From: Prevotellaceae bacterium
GTDB taxonomy: Bacteria > Bacteroidota > Bacteroidia > Bacteroidales > Paludibacteraceae
DNA length: 6,099 nucleotides
Direction: 5' to 3'
Assembly: GCA_031290375.1 (NCBI GenBank)
Contig: JAITNR010000259.1
Location: 1 to 6,099 of the forward strand
Part shown: piece by piece, positions 1 through 4,993 of the stretch
Position numbering within the stretch: the first letter of the stretch is position 1
Layout of the letters: every line of letters starts with the position of its first letter
Notes under the pieces: model-generated
What the model saw: the letters and a program-made list of their open reading frames with translations, nothing else
What the model was told of the DNA's origin: nothing
Database searches by the model: none
Program-made: the position numbers and the translations under genes

Positions 1-159
1 AGAAATATCAAGAGGCTCTCCTCCCGCGCCGTACATGTGCTCCTTTTCGATGGACTTTTTCAGTTCCCAGCCTGTAATACCTTTGATAATTCTGCCAAAA
101 ATAACAACCTGACACTTACTCCAGCCGCATTCCGAACTTCTAATATTAAGATTTGCCAT
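1..159 (-). CDS. Tail tube (tail core) protein, N-terminal 53 codons, cut by window edge
   Basis: Reading leftward from an ATG at 157-159 there is an uninterrupted frame to the window edge. It begins MANLNIRSSECGWSKC and continues with a segment containing GRIIKGITGWELKKS and then EHMYGAGGEPLDIS. The pattern of a small beta-rich start, then G..I.GI..., then E..YG.G.EP is what I expect at the N-terminus of contractile-tail tube proteins of Mu-like phages, where hexamers stack to form the inner tube. It lies directly downstream of the sheath gene, which is the usual sheath-then-tube order. The start is chosen because it follows the sheath stop by 22 nt of A/T-rich leader, like the other genes here. 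The C-terminal part is missing only because the window ends. Tube identity is by pattern and position; that it is coding is fairly sure. Confidence 0.72.
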   Translation of the reverse strand, partial: MANLNIRSSECGWSKCQVVIFGRIIKGITGWELKKSIEKEHMYGAGGEPLDIS

Positions 160-164
160 TTTTT

Positions 165-184
165 AAATTAAAAATTAAAAATTA
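165..184. repeat. 7-bp periodic A/T leader between sheath and tube genes
   Basis: About three units of AAAATTA (165-170, 171-177, 178-184) fill the gap before the tube start and run into the sheath stop. There is no Shine-Dalgarno motif. In Bacteroidetes such A/T-rich leaders favour translation initiation, so this probably serves as the ribosome loading region of the tube gene. Confidence 0.5.
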
Positions 185-1327
185 TTCAATATTTGCTGTT
201 AATCCGATAACAACGTTAATCCAAGTCAGGTAGCCAAGCGGCAGTATTGACACTTTTACCTGCATTGTAGAAGTATTGACGATGTCCTGTTGGGTATCAA
301 CAGACACTTTTACATCTGAAATTTGCTCGCTCATTTGTGCGCGGACGGCACTGTCAATCACACTTTCGTAGTACGACGCCTGTACCTTCGGAATATTACC
401 GTTGCTTTCCAGTACAATACTGTTTTCAATGTAAGGCAAATATGCCAAGGCAGCAATGCGCTGTGATTTGTCAATTACCCGCCCGTGAACTAATATTTTG
501 TAGTCATCAACCGAACACATATTGTCCCTGCCGAAATAATACCCTGCCGTACCCGGTCGATGGTGGAAGGTCAAAAATCCTGCATCGTGCAAGGTTTCCA
601 TATCTTGCCTGTCTTCTATCGGGCTTGTACCAATGTAGATTTGCAAAGCCGACAGTGCGCCGTTTTGTCCGTTGCCAAGTTTGACGTGTGCGGGGTATTT
701 AACTGCCCGCGCCAAAGCCAGACTAACCGCCGCTGAACCGTCATTTGTCGTGCCGCCAAGCACCACAGCGGCGTATCCGTTAGTCTGTTGCTTGGGGCTG
801 TAAGTATTGGCTGTTGCCTCGTTTGCCACACGCCCTTCGACAAAAATGCGAATGGGCGTGTTTTTGCCCTGCGCTTCCTGTGCCAGTGTTTTGGCTGCCG
901 TAACCGCAGCCGAAACATCGGAATCCAGAAACGCCAGCCCCGCACTGTAATTGCTTGAAGGCTTGCGGGCGATTGCCACAAGGTTAATATCGCCGTTACT
1001 TTCGTCCAATGCCTTTTTAATGCCATTGGTGTTGGTAACGCTAAGCACGTCAGCCATCGTTTCCGTTTCGGCAGTGCCATAAACATAAAGCAGTTGTTTG
1101 CCCGCAAGCTCCGTATAATACTCTTTTAAGAGATTATAAATAAAAGGCTCGGCTGCCTCTGTGTAACCTTTGCCTTCGGCATCTTGCAGATTATACACCT
1201 GCTTTACAGCGTGAATGTTTGCCGTCTGCTGCGCCGTTGCCGCAAGGCACGGTACGCTGTCAAGTACCGCAATTTCCTGTTGCAGACCGCCGTTGGATAT
1301 ACTGATATTTACTCCCGGAAATGCCAT
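182..1327 (-). CDS. Contractile tail sheath protein (DUF2586-like)
   Basis: This 381-residue protein is most likely the tail sheath, which forms the contractile outer cylinder of a myovirus tail and contracts during DNA injection. The N-terminus (MAFPGVNISISNGG) fits the start of a sheath. The C-terminal third is the most typical part: HHRPGTAGYYFGRDNM at about 256-270, a conserved-looking DDYKILVHGRVIDKSQRIA at 274-292, then a helix and the final strand pair ending in ILPLGYLTWINVVIGL at about 361-376. Such terminal strands form the handshake between neighbouring sheath subunits in known sheaths. The pattern resembles the DUF2586 sheaths of Bacteroidetes Mu-like phages. At 381 residues it is shorter than the roughly 495-residue Mu gpL, suggesting fewer inserted domains. 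It is followed at once by the tube gene, which supports the call. The start at 1325-1327 follows an A/T-rich leader. Confidence 0.85.
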   Translation of the reverse strand: MAFPGVNISISNGGLQQEIAVLDSVPCLAATAQQTANIHAVKQVYNLQDAEGKGYTEAAEPFIYNLLKEYYTELAGKQLLYVYGTAETETMADVLSVTNTNGIKKALDESNGDINLVAIARKPSSNYSAGLAFLDSDVSAAVTAAKTLAQEAQGKNTPIRIFVEGRVANEATANTYSPKQQTNGYAAVVLGGTTNDGSAAVSLALARAVKYPAHVKLGNGQNGALSALQIYIGTSPIEDRQDMETLHDAGFLTFHHRPGTAGYYFGRDNMCSVDDYKILVHGRVIDKSQRIAALAYLPYIENSIVLESNGNIPKVQASYYESVIDSAVRAQMSEQISDVKVSVDTQQDIVNTSTMQVKVSILPLGYLTWINVVIGLTANIE

Positions 1328-1331
1328 TTTT

Positions 1332-1352
1332 AATTAAGAATTAAGAATTAAA
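1332..1352. repeat. 7-bp direct repeats in the sheath gene leader
   Basis: Three consecutive heptamers (AATTAAG, AATTAAG, AATTAAA) lie immediately upstream of the sheath ATG. On the transcribed strand they give a TTAATTC-like A/T-rich leader. They are likely to act as the translation initiation region; they may also have grown by strand slippage. Confidence 0.5.
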
Positions 1353-1367
1353 ATTTAAGAGACGGAT

Positions 1368-1397
1368 TGTAGAGACGCACAGCCGTGCGTCTCTACA
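1368..1397. repeat. Perfect inverted repeat (REP-like palindrome), 13-bp arms
   Basis: The arms TGTAGAGACGCAC (1368-1380) and GTGCGTCTCTACA (1385-1397) are exact reverse complements around a 4-nt loop. A partial extra copy of the motif AGAGACG lies at 1358-1364. The palindrome sits 13 nt after the stop of the upstream 168-aa gene and 40 nt before the sheath start. No uridine tract follows the hairpin directly in transcription direction, so an intrinsic terminator is not well supported. The sequence resembles dispersed GTAGAGACG... palindromes that I recall from bacterial chromosomes. It may stabilise mRNA 3' ends or tune expression of the sheath. Confidence 0.8.
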
Positions 1398-1410
1398 CGT
1401 TTCGCCTGAT

Positions 1411-1917
1411 TTACAACTTATGTTTATACTCTTCCAATGCGGCTAAAAAAGTCGCCTGTTTGTTGTCGGCAGGTTTAATGCCAAGTTCCTTAACGTACGC
1501 TTTCAGTTGATCGTAGGACAGTGTGCCTAAATCAATTTCTGCAATAGGAGGGAACGCAGTAATAACGCGCGCCTCGAGTTCGTCCCGTAAATACTTTTTA
1601 GTTTCGGTTTTGCCGTAACTGTCGGCATAACCGCGCTCATGAAACAGTACACCGCCGTTTTCATATACTTCGCTGCTGTTCGGGTATCGCACAAAATAAT
1701 CTTTTACCTTTTCGGCAATATCTTTTGGCGCAGCCGCCAAAGTAGCAACGCCAATGGCAGACATTGATACGGCAGGCGCAACATTACCAACTATATGCGA
1801 CACATCGGGTGGCGAAAAGCCCGCAAAAAAATTTGCACTGACGGTTCCAAGCGAACCCAAAAGAATTGCTGCCGAAAGGCAAAACATAAACATTTTAAAA
1901 AATTTTTTTGATTTCAT
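1411..1917 (-). CDS. Possible Mu gp35-like head protein with signal-peptide-like N-terminus
   Basis: The product has 168 residues. Residues 1-28 look like a signal peptide: a basic start (MKSKKFFK), a hydrophobic core (FMFCLSAAILLGSLG) and a VSA site before Asn29. A second weakly hydrophobic stretch lies at about 47-64. The middle part (about 70-115, with YFVRYPNSSEVYENGG and a charged YGKTETKKYLRDE) resembles a region I associate with small Bacteroidetes phage proteins encoded beside the capsid. The C-terminus (about 134-166, LSYDQLKAYVKELGIKP then a second helix) fits an HeH/LEM or SAP-like helix-extended loop-helix, as found in Mu gp35-type proteins. Position right after the major capsid agrees with a gp35-like head role, but an export signal does not fit a cytoplasmic head protein. 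A secreted or membrane-bound accessory product is the alternative. Function is uncertain; coding is likely. Confidence 0.6.
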   Translation of the reverse strand: MKSKKFFKMFMFCLSAAILLGSLGTVSANFFAGFSPPDVSHIVGNVAPAVSMSAIGVATLAAAPKDIAEKVKDYFVRYPNSSEVYENGGVLFHERGYADSYGKTETKKYLRDELEARVITAFPPIAEIDLGTLSYDQLKAYVKELGIKPADNKQATFLAALEEYKHKL

Positions 1918-1929
1918 TTTAAATAATAA

Positions 1930-1960
1930 TTAAACAATTTTTAAACAATAATTAAACAAT
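1930..1960. repeat. Three TTAAACAAT direct repeats at 11-bp spacing
   Basis: Exact 9-mers TTAAACAAT occur at 1930-1938, 1941-1949 and 1952-1960, each 11 bp apart, close to one helical turn. They lie 13-43 bp upstream of the ATG of the 168-aa gene. They could be a protein-binding array, or simply an A/T-rich leader that grew by slippage. No good promoter match is visible inside them. Confidence 0.6.
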
Positions 1961-1975
1961 AACTTAATTTTAGCC

Positions 1976-2008
1976 AACCCTGACAGGTTTTTGAAACCTG
2001 TCAGGGTT
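1976..2008. repeat. Perfect inverted repeat, 15-bp arms, after the capsid gene
   Basis: AACCCTGACAGGTTT (1976-1990) and AAACCTGTCAGGGTT (1994-2008) are exact reverse complements around a 3-nt loop. The palindrome begins 8 nt after the capsid stop. In transcription direction it is followed by GGCTAAAATTAAG rather than a clean U-tract, so it may be only a weak terminator or attenuator, or a 3'-end-stabilising hairpin. Its sequence is unrelated to the other palindrome at 1368-1397. Similar CCTGACAGGTTT palindromes are, as I recall, dispersed in Bacteroidetes genomes. Confidence 0.8.
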
Positions 2009-2016
2009 TAGCGATT

Positions 2017-2994
2017 TTATGCAGCAGTTGCCTGAACAATGGCAATAATGCCTTTCCAGTCGCCACGGCGACAACGTCCGCCCGATTTTACCAACGCCGA
2101 AAAAATATCGCCATAATAAGTGGGGTCATCGATTGCCGCAAACGGCTTAATATCGCCCAATGCTTTTGCCACGCTTTGTTTTTGCCAGCAGAAACAAGCC
2201 AGATTGTCGGTTGCGGCAAGTGCCGCGCCCGGAACTTTCAAAACCCCTGCCGAACTGAATGCCAAAACGCTCGAACGTTCCAAAATTTTGAACCCTGCAA
2301 ATTCGCCGACAACGCCATTTTTCAAATCGGCAGCCGCCTGAAATGCAGCCATCTGGTTGGCACTCAAACTGTCAATGAACTGCTGGTACATATATGACTC
2401 AAGCATTGCGTAACGCTCTTTTTTGGGAACGCCCGCCTTGTTCATTTTCGCCTGTGCCGATTGCAGCTCGGCATAAGTGAGTTTCAAACGTGTGCCTGTT
2501 TGTCCATCGTCGGGATTAACAGCTGCTGCCGTACCTGCCGTAGCAATTTTTGCCGCTGCAGGAATTTCGTCAGCCGCAAAGCCGCCGCTGCCGTTGGGTT
2601 TCAAACCTTTTGCCCAAACATACAGCATATTGTCGCCGATTGCTTCTACAAGAGTGTTTGTGTGGTCGTTCAATACGCTGTCAGTTTTGTCGTAACTGAT
2701 TTCGTTCTCTTCCTGCCACGTTACATGCGTGGGGTCGGTTGAGAATACGTCCAGTGGATAGGTTACAAAAGAGTCGCCTCTTTGAACTGCCGTTGCAGGA
2801 AAGGTGTTGCGGTTTTTAACCACAGAAGGCGAAGTGCCCGCTTGAGGAATATGCACCACAGAACCGCCAAGAACAAATGAACTTTCATCTGTCGCTGCCT
2901 CTAAATGAGGGTTTTCTTTGCGAAGTTTCTCTACAATGTAGTTCGCAAAAATTTCTACTGGAATTGCGCTGATTGCGCCGGGATTAGTTGCCAT
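2017..2994 (-). CDS. Major capsid protein (HK97-fold type)
   Basis: The 325-residue product is the likely major head subunit, which assembles on the scaffold encoded just upstream. It opens with MATNPGAISAIPVEIFANYIVEKLRKENP. Typical features include SVVHIPQAGTSP at 45-56, the stretch LDVFSTDPTHVTWQEENEISYDKTDSVL at 81-108 (P-domain/E-loop style segment), and a helix with DNMLYVWA near 121-128. The C-terminus YYGDIFSALVKSGGRCRRGDW followed by KGIIAIVQA (about 293-322) matches the ending I know for Bacteroidetes Mu-like capsid proteins. There is no long N-terminal delta domain, consistent with use of a separate scaffold. Upstream are the protease/scaffold gene and a 27-codon ORF. A palindrome follows its stop. 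The start is the first Met after an A/T-rich leader including a run of ten T on the plus strand. Confidence 0.88.
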   Translation of the reverse strand: MATNPGAISAIPVEIFANYIVEKLRKENPHLEAATDESSFVLGGSVVHIPQAGTSPSVVKNRNTFPATAVQRGDSFVTYPLDVFSTDPTHVTWQEENEISYDKTDSVLNDHTNTLVEAIGDNMLYVWAKGLKPNGSGGFAADEIPAAAKIATAGTAAAVNPDDGQTGTRLKLTYAELQSAQAKMNKAGVPKKERYAMLESYMYQQFIDSLSANQMAAFQAAADLKNGVVGEFAGFKILERSSVLAFSSAGVLKVPGAALAATDNLACFCWQKQSVAKALGDIKPFAAIDDPTYYGDIFSALVKSGGRCRRGDWKGIIAIVQATAA

Positions 2995-3025
2995 TTTTCT
3001 TTATAATTTTTTTTTTGGTTAATAA

Positions 3026-3109
3026 TTACAGTTTGCAATTGTCAAAAAACGATTCACTTCCTGAAACAACATCTGAAAGGTCGCTGTTATTTAAATAATC
3101 TTCGTCCAT
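3026..3109 (-). CDS. Small acidic ORF, 27 codons, between protease and capsid genes
   Basis: An ATG (3107-3109) lies 3 nt after the stop of the protease/scaffold gene, and the frame runs 27 codons to a TAA at 3026-3028. The peptide starts MDEDYLNNSDLSDVV and is acidic and serine-rich with no hydrophobic segment. The very tight spacing to the upstream stop would allow coupled translation by terminating ribosomes. It fills most of the gap before the capsid gene. I do not recognise the peptide. It could be a small head-assembly or decoration peptide, a remnant of a larger gene, or chance. The coding call is tentative. Confidence 0.45.
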   Translation of the reverse strand: MDEDYLNNSDLSDVVSGSESFFDNCKL

Positions 3110-3112
3110 AAC

Positions 3113-3550
3113 TTACTTTTTTTTGAGTTCAGAATAATATTCGGGGAACGATTTCTTTACCTCTGCGAGTTCCCCGCTCAAATAGAGGTCACGGAAGGTC
3201 TTGCCTGCATATTTCTCAGGCACTTTTTTGTCGCTCAAACTGCCTGTTACAAGCGTTTGTGCGGGCATTGCATCTACTAACGCTTTCAGCCCTTCCGGGT
3301 TTTGTGCGTAGTCTGCCAAAAGTTTTTCCGCCATTTCGTTGGTGAGTTTTTTGTCGTTCTTACCTTTTTCGATAATGGCAGTAACTTTTTCTCTCGTTGC
3401 CGCTGCTTTCAGGTCTGCGAGATCCCTTGTGGCAACAGCCAATTTTTCCGTTTTGTCGGCAAGGTCGGAAAACATCTGAATTGCCATTGCGGCAGTCGTG
3501 CCTTCGGGCAATTTCAGGTCAGAAAGTTTAATTACTTCTTTTTCATCCAT
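3113..3550 (-). CDS. Probable nested scaffold protein from internal start at Met164
   Basis: Inside the protease/scaffold gene, in the same frame, ATG 3548-3550 is preceded on the coding strand by AAAATTTTAAAAAA, an A/T-rich stretch like the leaders of the independent genes here and unlike the rest of this gene. Starting there gives a 145-residue protein containing exactly the coiled-coil and C-terminal scaffold region and none of the protease. Phage Mu and lambda make free scaffold by the same principle (Mu Z within I, lambda Nu3 within C). The assignment is inferred from the start context and the domain border; the shorter product has not been shown. Confidence 0.6.
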   Translation of the reverse strand: MDEKEVIKLSDLKLPEGTTAAMAIQMFSDLADKTEKLAVATRDLADLKAAATREKVTAIIEKGKNDKKLTNEMAEKLLADYAQNPEGLKALVDAMPAQTLVTGSLSDKKVPEKYAGKTFRDLYLSGELAEVKKSFPEYYSELKKK

Positions 3551-4039
3551 TTTTTTAAAATTTTTATGGGATTTCCCCGATTTGTTATCTGATAAATCTA
3601 TTAAAATATTGTCGCTTTCGTCATACAGTTGGGCAATGGCGTTGTAATTGCCCGGAATATCAACAATAGAACACTCGCGCGGAAACCATTCAAGTACGGT
3701 TATGCCTGTCTGTCCTTCGAGTTTGAAGTCGCTGGCTTCGGTAGTTTTCAAAGCCACAATTTTACCGACAGAGGCGGCACCGTAAAAACCGTCTTCAATC
3801 TGCTGGGCAAGTGTTGGGAAAAGCGTTTCATTCACAACAGGCTTGGCAAACACTTTGCCCGTTTCTGTGCGAAAATCTTCCCATTTCACAGCAATGCCCT
3901 TTTCGCGCTCGTGCATCAAAAAGCCGATAGCGGGGTTAAACCTGTCAAGTTTCAGACCCGAAGTCAGCAGACGATAGCCATATACATTTACGCTGTCGTC
4001 TGATATGCAAAATTCTTTGTTTATCTTTTTGTATGCCAT
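3113..4039 (-). CDS. Prohead protease fused to capsid scaffold
   Basis: This 308-residue protein joins two head-assembly functions. Residues 1 to about 145 look like an HK97-type prohead serine protease: a likely catalytic His43 in IGFLMHERE, a likely nucleophile Ser90 in DGFYGAASVGKI, and the family-typical ECSIVDIPGNYNAIA at 122-136. A charged, Ser/Lys-rich linker (about 140-163) follows. Residues 164-308 look like a scaffold: an alpha-helical, probably coiled-coil part around 184-222, an LTNEMAEKLLADYAQNPEGLKALVDAMPAQ-like segment at 232-261 as in Mu protein I, and a charged C-terminus ending in KKK. The protease would mature the capsid and remove the scaffold. It is the first gene of the structural operon, with ATG about 12-15 nt after the predicted transcription start. 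Met164 has a strong start context (see the nested entry), as in the Mu I/Z arrangement. Confidence 0.82.
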   Translation of the reverse strand: MAYKKINKEFCISDDSVNVYGYRLLTSGLKLDRFNPAIGFLMHEREKGIAVKWEDFRTETGKVFAKPVVNETLFPTLAQQIEDGFYGAASVGKIVALKTTEASDFKLEGQTGITVLEWFPRECSIVDIPGNYNAIAQLYDESDNILIDLSDNKSGKSHKNFKKMDEKEVIKLSDLKLPEGTTAAMAIQMFSDLADKTEKLAVATRDLADLKAAATREKVTAIIEKGKNDKKLTNEMAEKLLADYAQNPEGLKALVDAMPAQTLVTGSLSDKKVPEKYAGKTFRDLYLSGELAEVKKSFPEYYSELKKK

Positions 4040-4050
4040 TTCTATTTTAA

Positions 4051-4076
4051 TTTTTGTGCAAAATTATACACAAAAA
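4051..4076. promoter_or_regulatory. Candidate operator: inverted repeat over the late -7 box
   Basis: TTTTTGTG (4051-4058) and CACAAAAA (4069-4076) are exact reverse complements separated by 10 bp that hold most of the promoter -7 element. The location over the promoter core and transcription start is that of a repressor operator. The arms are A/T-rich, so chance cannot be excluded. Confidence 0.45.
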
Positions 4077-4090
4077 AAGGCACGTACAAA
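4058..4090 (-). promoter_or_regulatory. Bacteroidetes-type promoter of the structural (late) operon
   Basis: On the minus strand TTTG (4090-4087) is followed after exactly 20 nt by TAATTTTGC (4066-4058). This matches the Bacteroidetes primary sigma factor consensus TTTG-N19-21-TAnnTTTG with no mismatch. Transcription should begin about 4050-4053, giving a leader of only about 12-15 nt before the protease/scaffold ATG at 4039. The promoter lies directly downstream of the terminator that ends the upstream operon, so the structural genes appear to be an independent transcription unit. Confidence 0.75.
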
Positions 4091-4120
4091 AATCACCGAC
4101 AATATGTCATATATTTATTA

Positions 4121-4150
4121 AAAAAGGCGCGTTTCGCAACGCACCTTTTT
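4121..4150 (-). terminator. Rho-independent terminator ending the early operon
   Basis: In minus-strand RNA the 13-nt arms AAAAAGGUGCGUU and AACGCGCCUUUUU pair fully (one G-U pair) around a GCGA loop, which is a stable GNRA tetraloop. Six U residues follow the GC-rich core. It lies 38 nt beyond the stop of the 71-aa gene and about 30 nt before the late promoter. Because the arms are flanked by A and T runs, it could also stop transcription in the plus direction. Confidence 0.85.
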
Positions 4151-4188
4151 ACCTTCTTATGAAAAAAAAACATTTTTTTTAGATGTTG

Positions 4189-4404
4189 TCAGAACATTTT
4201 TAACTGCCTTTGATCTTCTTCATTTTCCTTTTTTTCGTCAGTTTCCATACCCAAATAACGCCAAAACGTCCGGTCGCACATCGGATAATCGCGGTTGACG
4301 ATGTTGCGATATACCCAAAGTTTGCAACGGTCTTGACGCCCCTCCTCATAATGAGCAGCGACAATATCCTTAACTATTTTTGCTCGCTTTTGTGTGTTGT
4401 TCAT
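4189..4404 (-). CDS. Small HTH-like protein, candidate late-gene regulator
   Basis: The product has 71 residues starting MNNTQKRAKIVKDIVAAHYE. An in-frame ATG further upstream at 4491 would add 29 residues, but that extension overlaps the preceding gene and includes the A/T-rich gap, so the start at 4404 after the run of T is preferred. The pattern is three short helices: KRAKIVKDIVAAHY (6-19), KLWVYRNIVN (28-37) and CDRTFWRYLG (43-52), where the last could be a recognition helix. The motif EGRQDRC at 21-27 recurs in small proteins of Bacteroidetes phages as I remember them. A highly charged tail follows. It is the last gene of its operon, directly before the terminator and the late promoter, the place where Mu encodes its late activator C, although it is not recognisably homologous to C. 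Regulatory function is inferred. Confidence 0.65.
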   Translation of the reverse strand: MNNTQKRAKIVKDIVAAHYEEGRQDRCKLWVYRNIVNRDYPMCDRTFWRYLGMETDEKKENEEDQRQLKMF

Positions 4405-4447
4405 TTTTTTTAAACTAAAAACTAAAAGTGAAAAATCGGATGCTCGA

Positions 4448-4705
4448 CTATTGACTGACGACCGTTCTCGTTGTTTTTCTAAAATCCTCAAATTTCAAAA
4501 ACTCCTTTGTTGAAAACGGCACTATTTCTATTGTTTCCTGCCGTTTTATAAGCACTTTGCCTGTGCCTTCGCACACGGGACAGGATACGATGTCGGACTC
4601 TTCCCTGTTGAATGTATCCCATTCCGCGTGCAAGGCAAGCAAACCCGCACCAATGCAATTTCTGCATATCTCTACTGAATTTTTGTACCTCTTTGTATTA
4701 CGCAT
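4448..4705 (-). CDS. Small zinc-finger protein with two DnaJ-type CxxCxGxG motifs
   Basis: The 85-residue product contains CRNCIGAG (14-21) and CPVCEGTG (42-49), a pair of CxxCxGxG motifs like those of the DnaJ cysteine-rich domain, which together would hold one zinc ion (Cys14, Cys17, Cys42, Cys45). There is no J domain. The C-terminal 35 residues are charged and unassigned. Such tiny DnaJ-like zinc proteins are common in phage early regions and are of unknown role; binding to protein or nucleic acid is possible. The upstream gap consists of an 8-bp tandem repeat and an A/T leader. The downstream gene starts 43 nt after its stop. Confidence 0.72.
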   Translation of the reverse strand: MRNTKRYKNSVEICRNCIGAGLLALHAEWDTFNREESDIVSCPVCEGTGKVLIKRQETIEIVPFSTKEFLKFEDFRKTTRTVVSQ

Positions 4706-4729
4706 AATCTTTTTAAATTAAAAGTTAAT

Positions 4730-4793
4730 AACTGACTAACTGACTAACTGACTAATCGGCTAACTGACTAACTGGCTAATCGGCTAACTGACT
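4730..4793. repeat. 8-bp tandem repeat, eight units
   Basis: Eight consecutive octamers fill this stretch: AACTGACT three times, AATCGGCT, AACTGACT, AACTGGCT, AATCGGCT, AACTGACT. Variation is limited to unit positions 3, 4 and 6. The array begins 3 nt after the stop of the 63-aa gene and ends 24 nt before the zinc-finger start. There are no unique spacers, so it is not CRISPR. Each unit junction (CTAA) supplies a stop codon on both strands, and since 8 is not a multiple of 3 all reading frames are closed. Confidence 0.92.
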
Positions 4794-4796
4794 GTT

Positions 4797-4988
4797 TTAT
4801 TGTTCGTGATTTATCCGGGGGACTCCAATTTCTGTCGATGTTCCGTGAAAATCTATATCGTATTTATCGTGAATTCCATCGCCAACATAAATAATTGTTA
4901 CCGACAAACCGTGCTCTTTTTGCCCTTTTTCCAAAAGCTCGTTCAAATGTTGAACACAGATTTTGATTTGTTCCGCTAAATTTTCCAT
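4797..4988 (-). CDS. Small protein of unknown function (63 aa)
   Basis: I do not recognise this protein. It starts MENLAEQIKICVQHLNELLEKGQKEHG, a probable amphipathic helix over residues 1-25, followed by a beta-like stretch LSVTIIYVGDG and a polar end rich in His and Asp (DKYDIDFHGTS). It is soluble-looking, with no signal or membrane segment. The ATG lies 5 nt after the stop of the 61-aa gene, so the two are probably translated together. It ends 3 nt before the 8-bp tandem repeat. Genes in this position of Mu-like phages are often accessory early genes, but nothing specific supports a function. Confidence 0.6.
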   Translation of the reverse strand: MENLAEQIKICVQHLNELLEKGQKEHGLSVTIIYVGDGIHDKYDIDFHGTSTEIGVPRINHEQ

Positions 4989-4993
4989 GATAC

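Noticed and set aside
616..1107. 163-codon open frame on the minus strand inside the sheath gene
   Set aside because: It is fully contained in the sheath reading frame, has a Trp/Arg-rich composition typical of an out-of-frame reading, and has no leader of its own.
1368..1397. Intrinsic terminator between the 168-aa gene and the sheath gene
   Set aside because: The hairpin is perfect, but there is no U-tract directly after it, and a full stop here would cut the tail genes off from the only visible late promoter.
3629..4003. 124-codon open frame on the plus strand opposite the protease gene
   Set aside because: Antisense to a convincing gene, with no promoter or A/T leader and no recognisable protein features; the same holds for plus-strand frames at 337-684, 2120-2341, 2461-2742, 3302-3592 and 5075-5390.
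4161..4180. A-run/T-run hairpin after the 71-aa gene
   Set aside because: Pairing consists only of A-T pairs around CA without a GC core; the real terminator is the GC-containing hairpin next to it.
4189..4491. Longer version of the HTH-like protein starting at 4491
   Set aside because: The extra 29 residues come from the end of the zinc-finger gene and the A/T-rich gap; the ATG at 4404 has the usual leader.
4730..4793. CRISPR-like repeat array
   Set aside because: The units are 8 bp and contiguous with no unique spacers; no cas genes are nearby.
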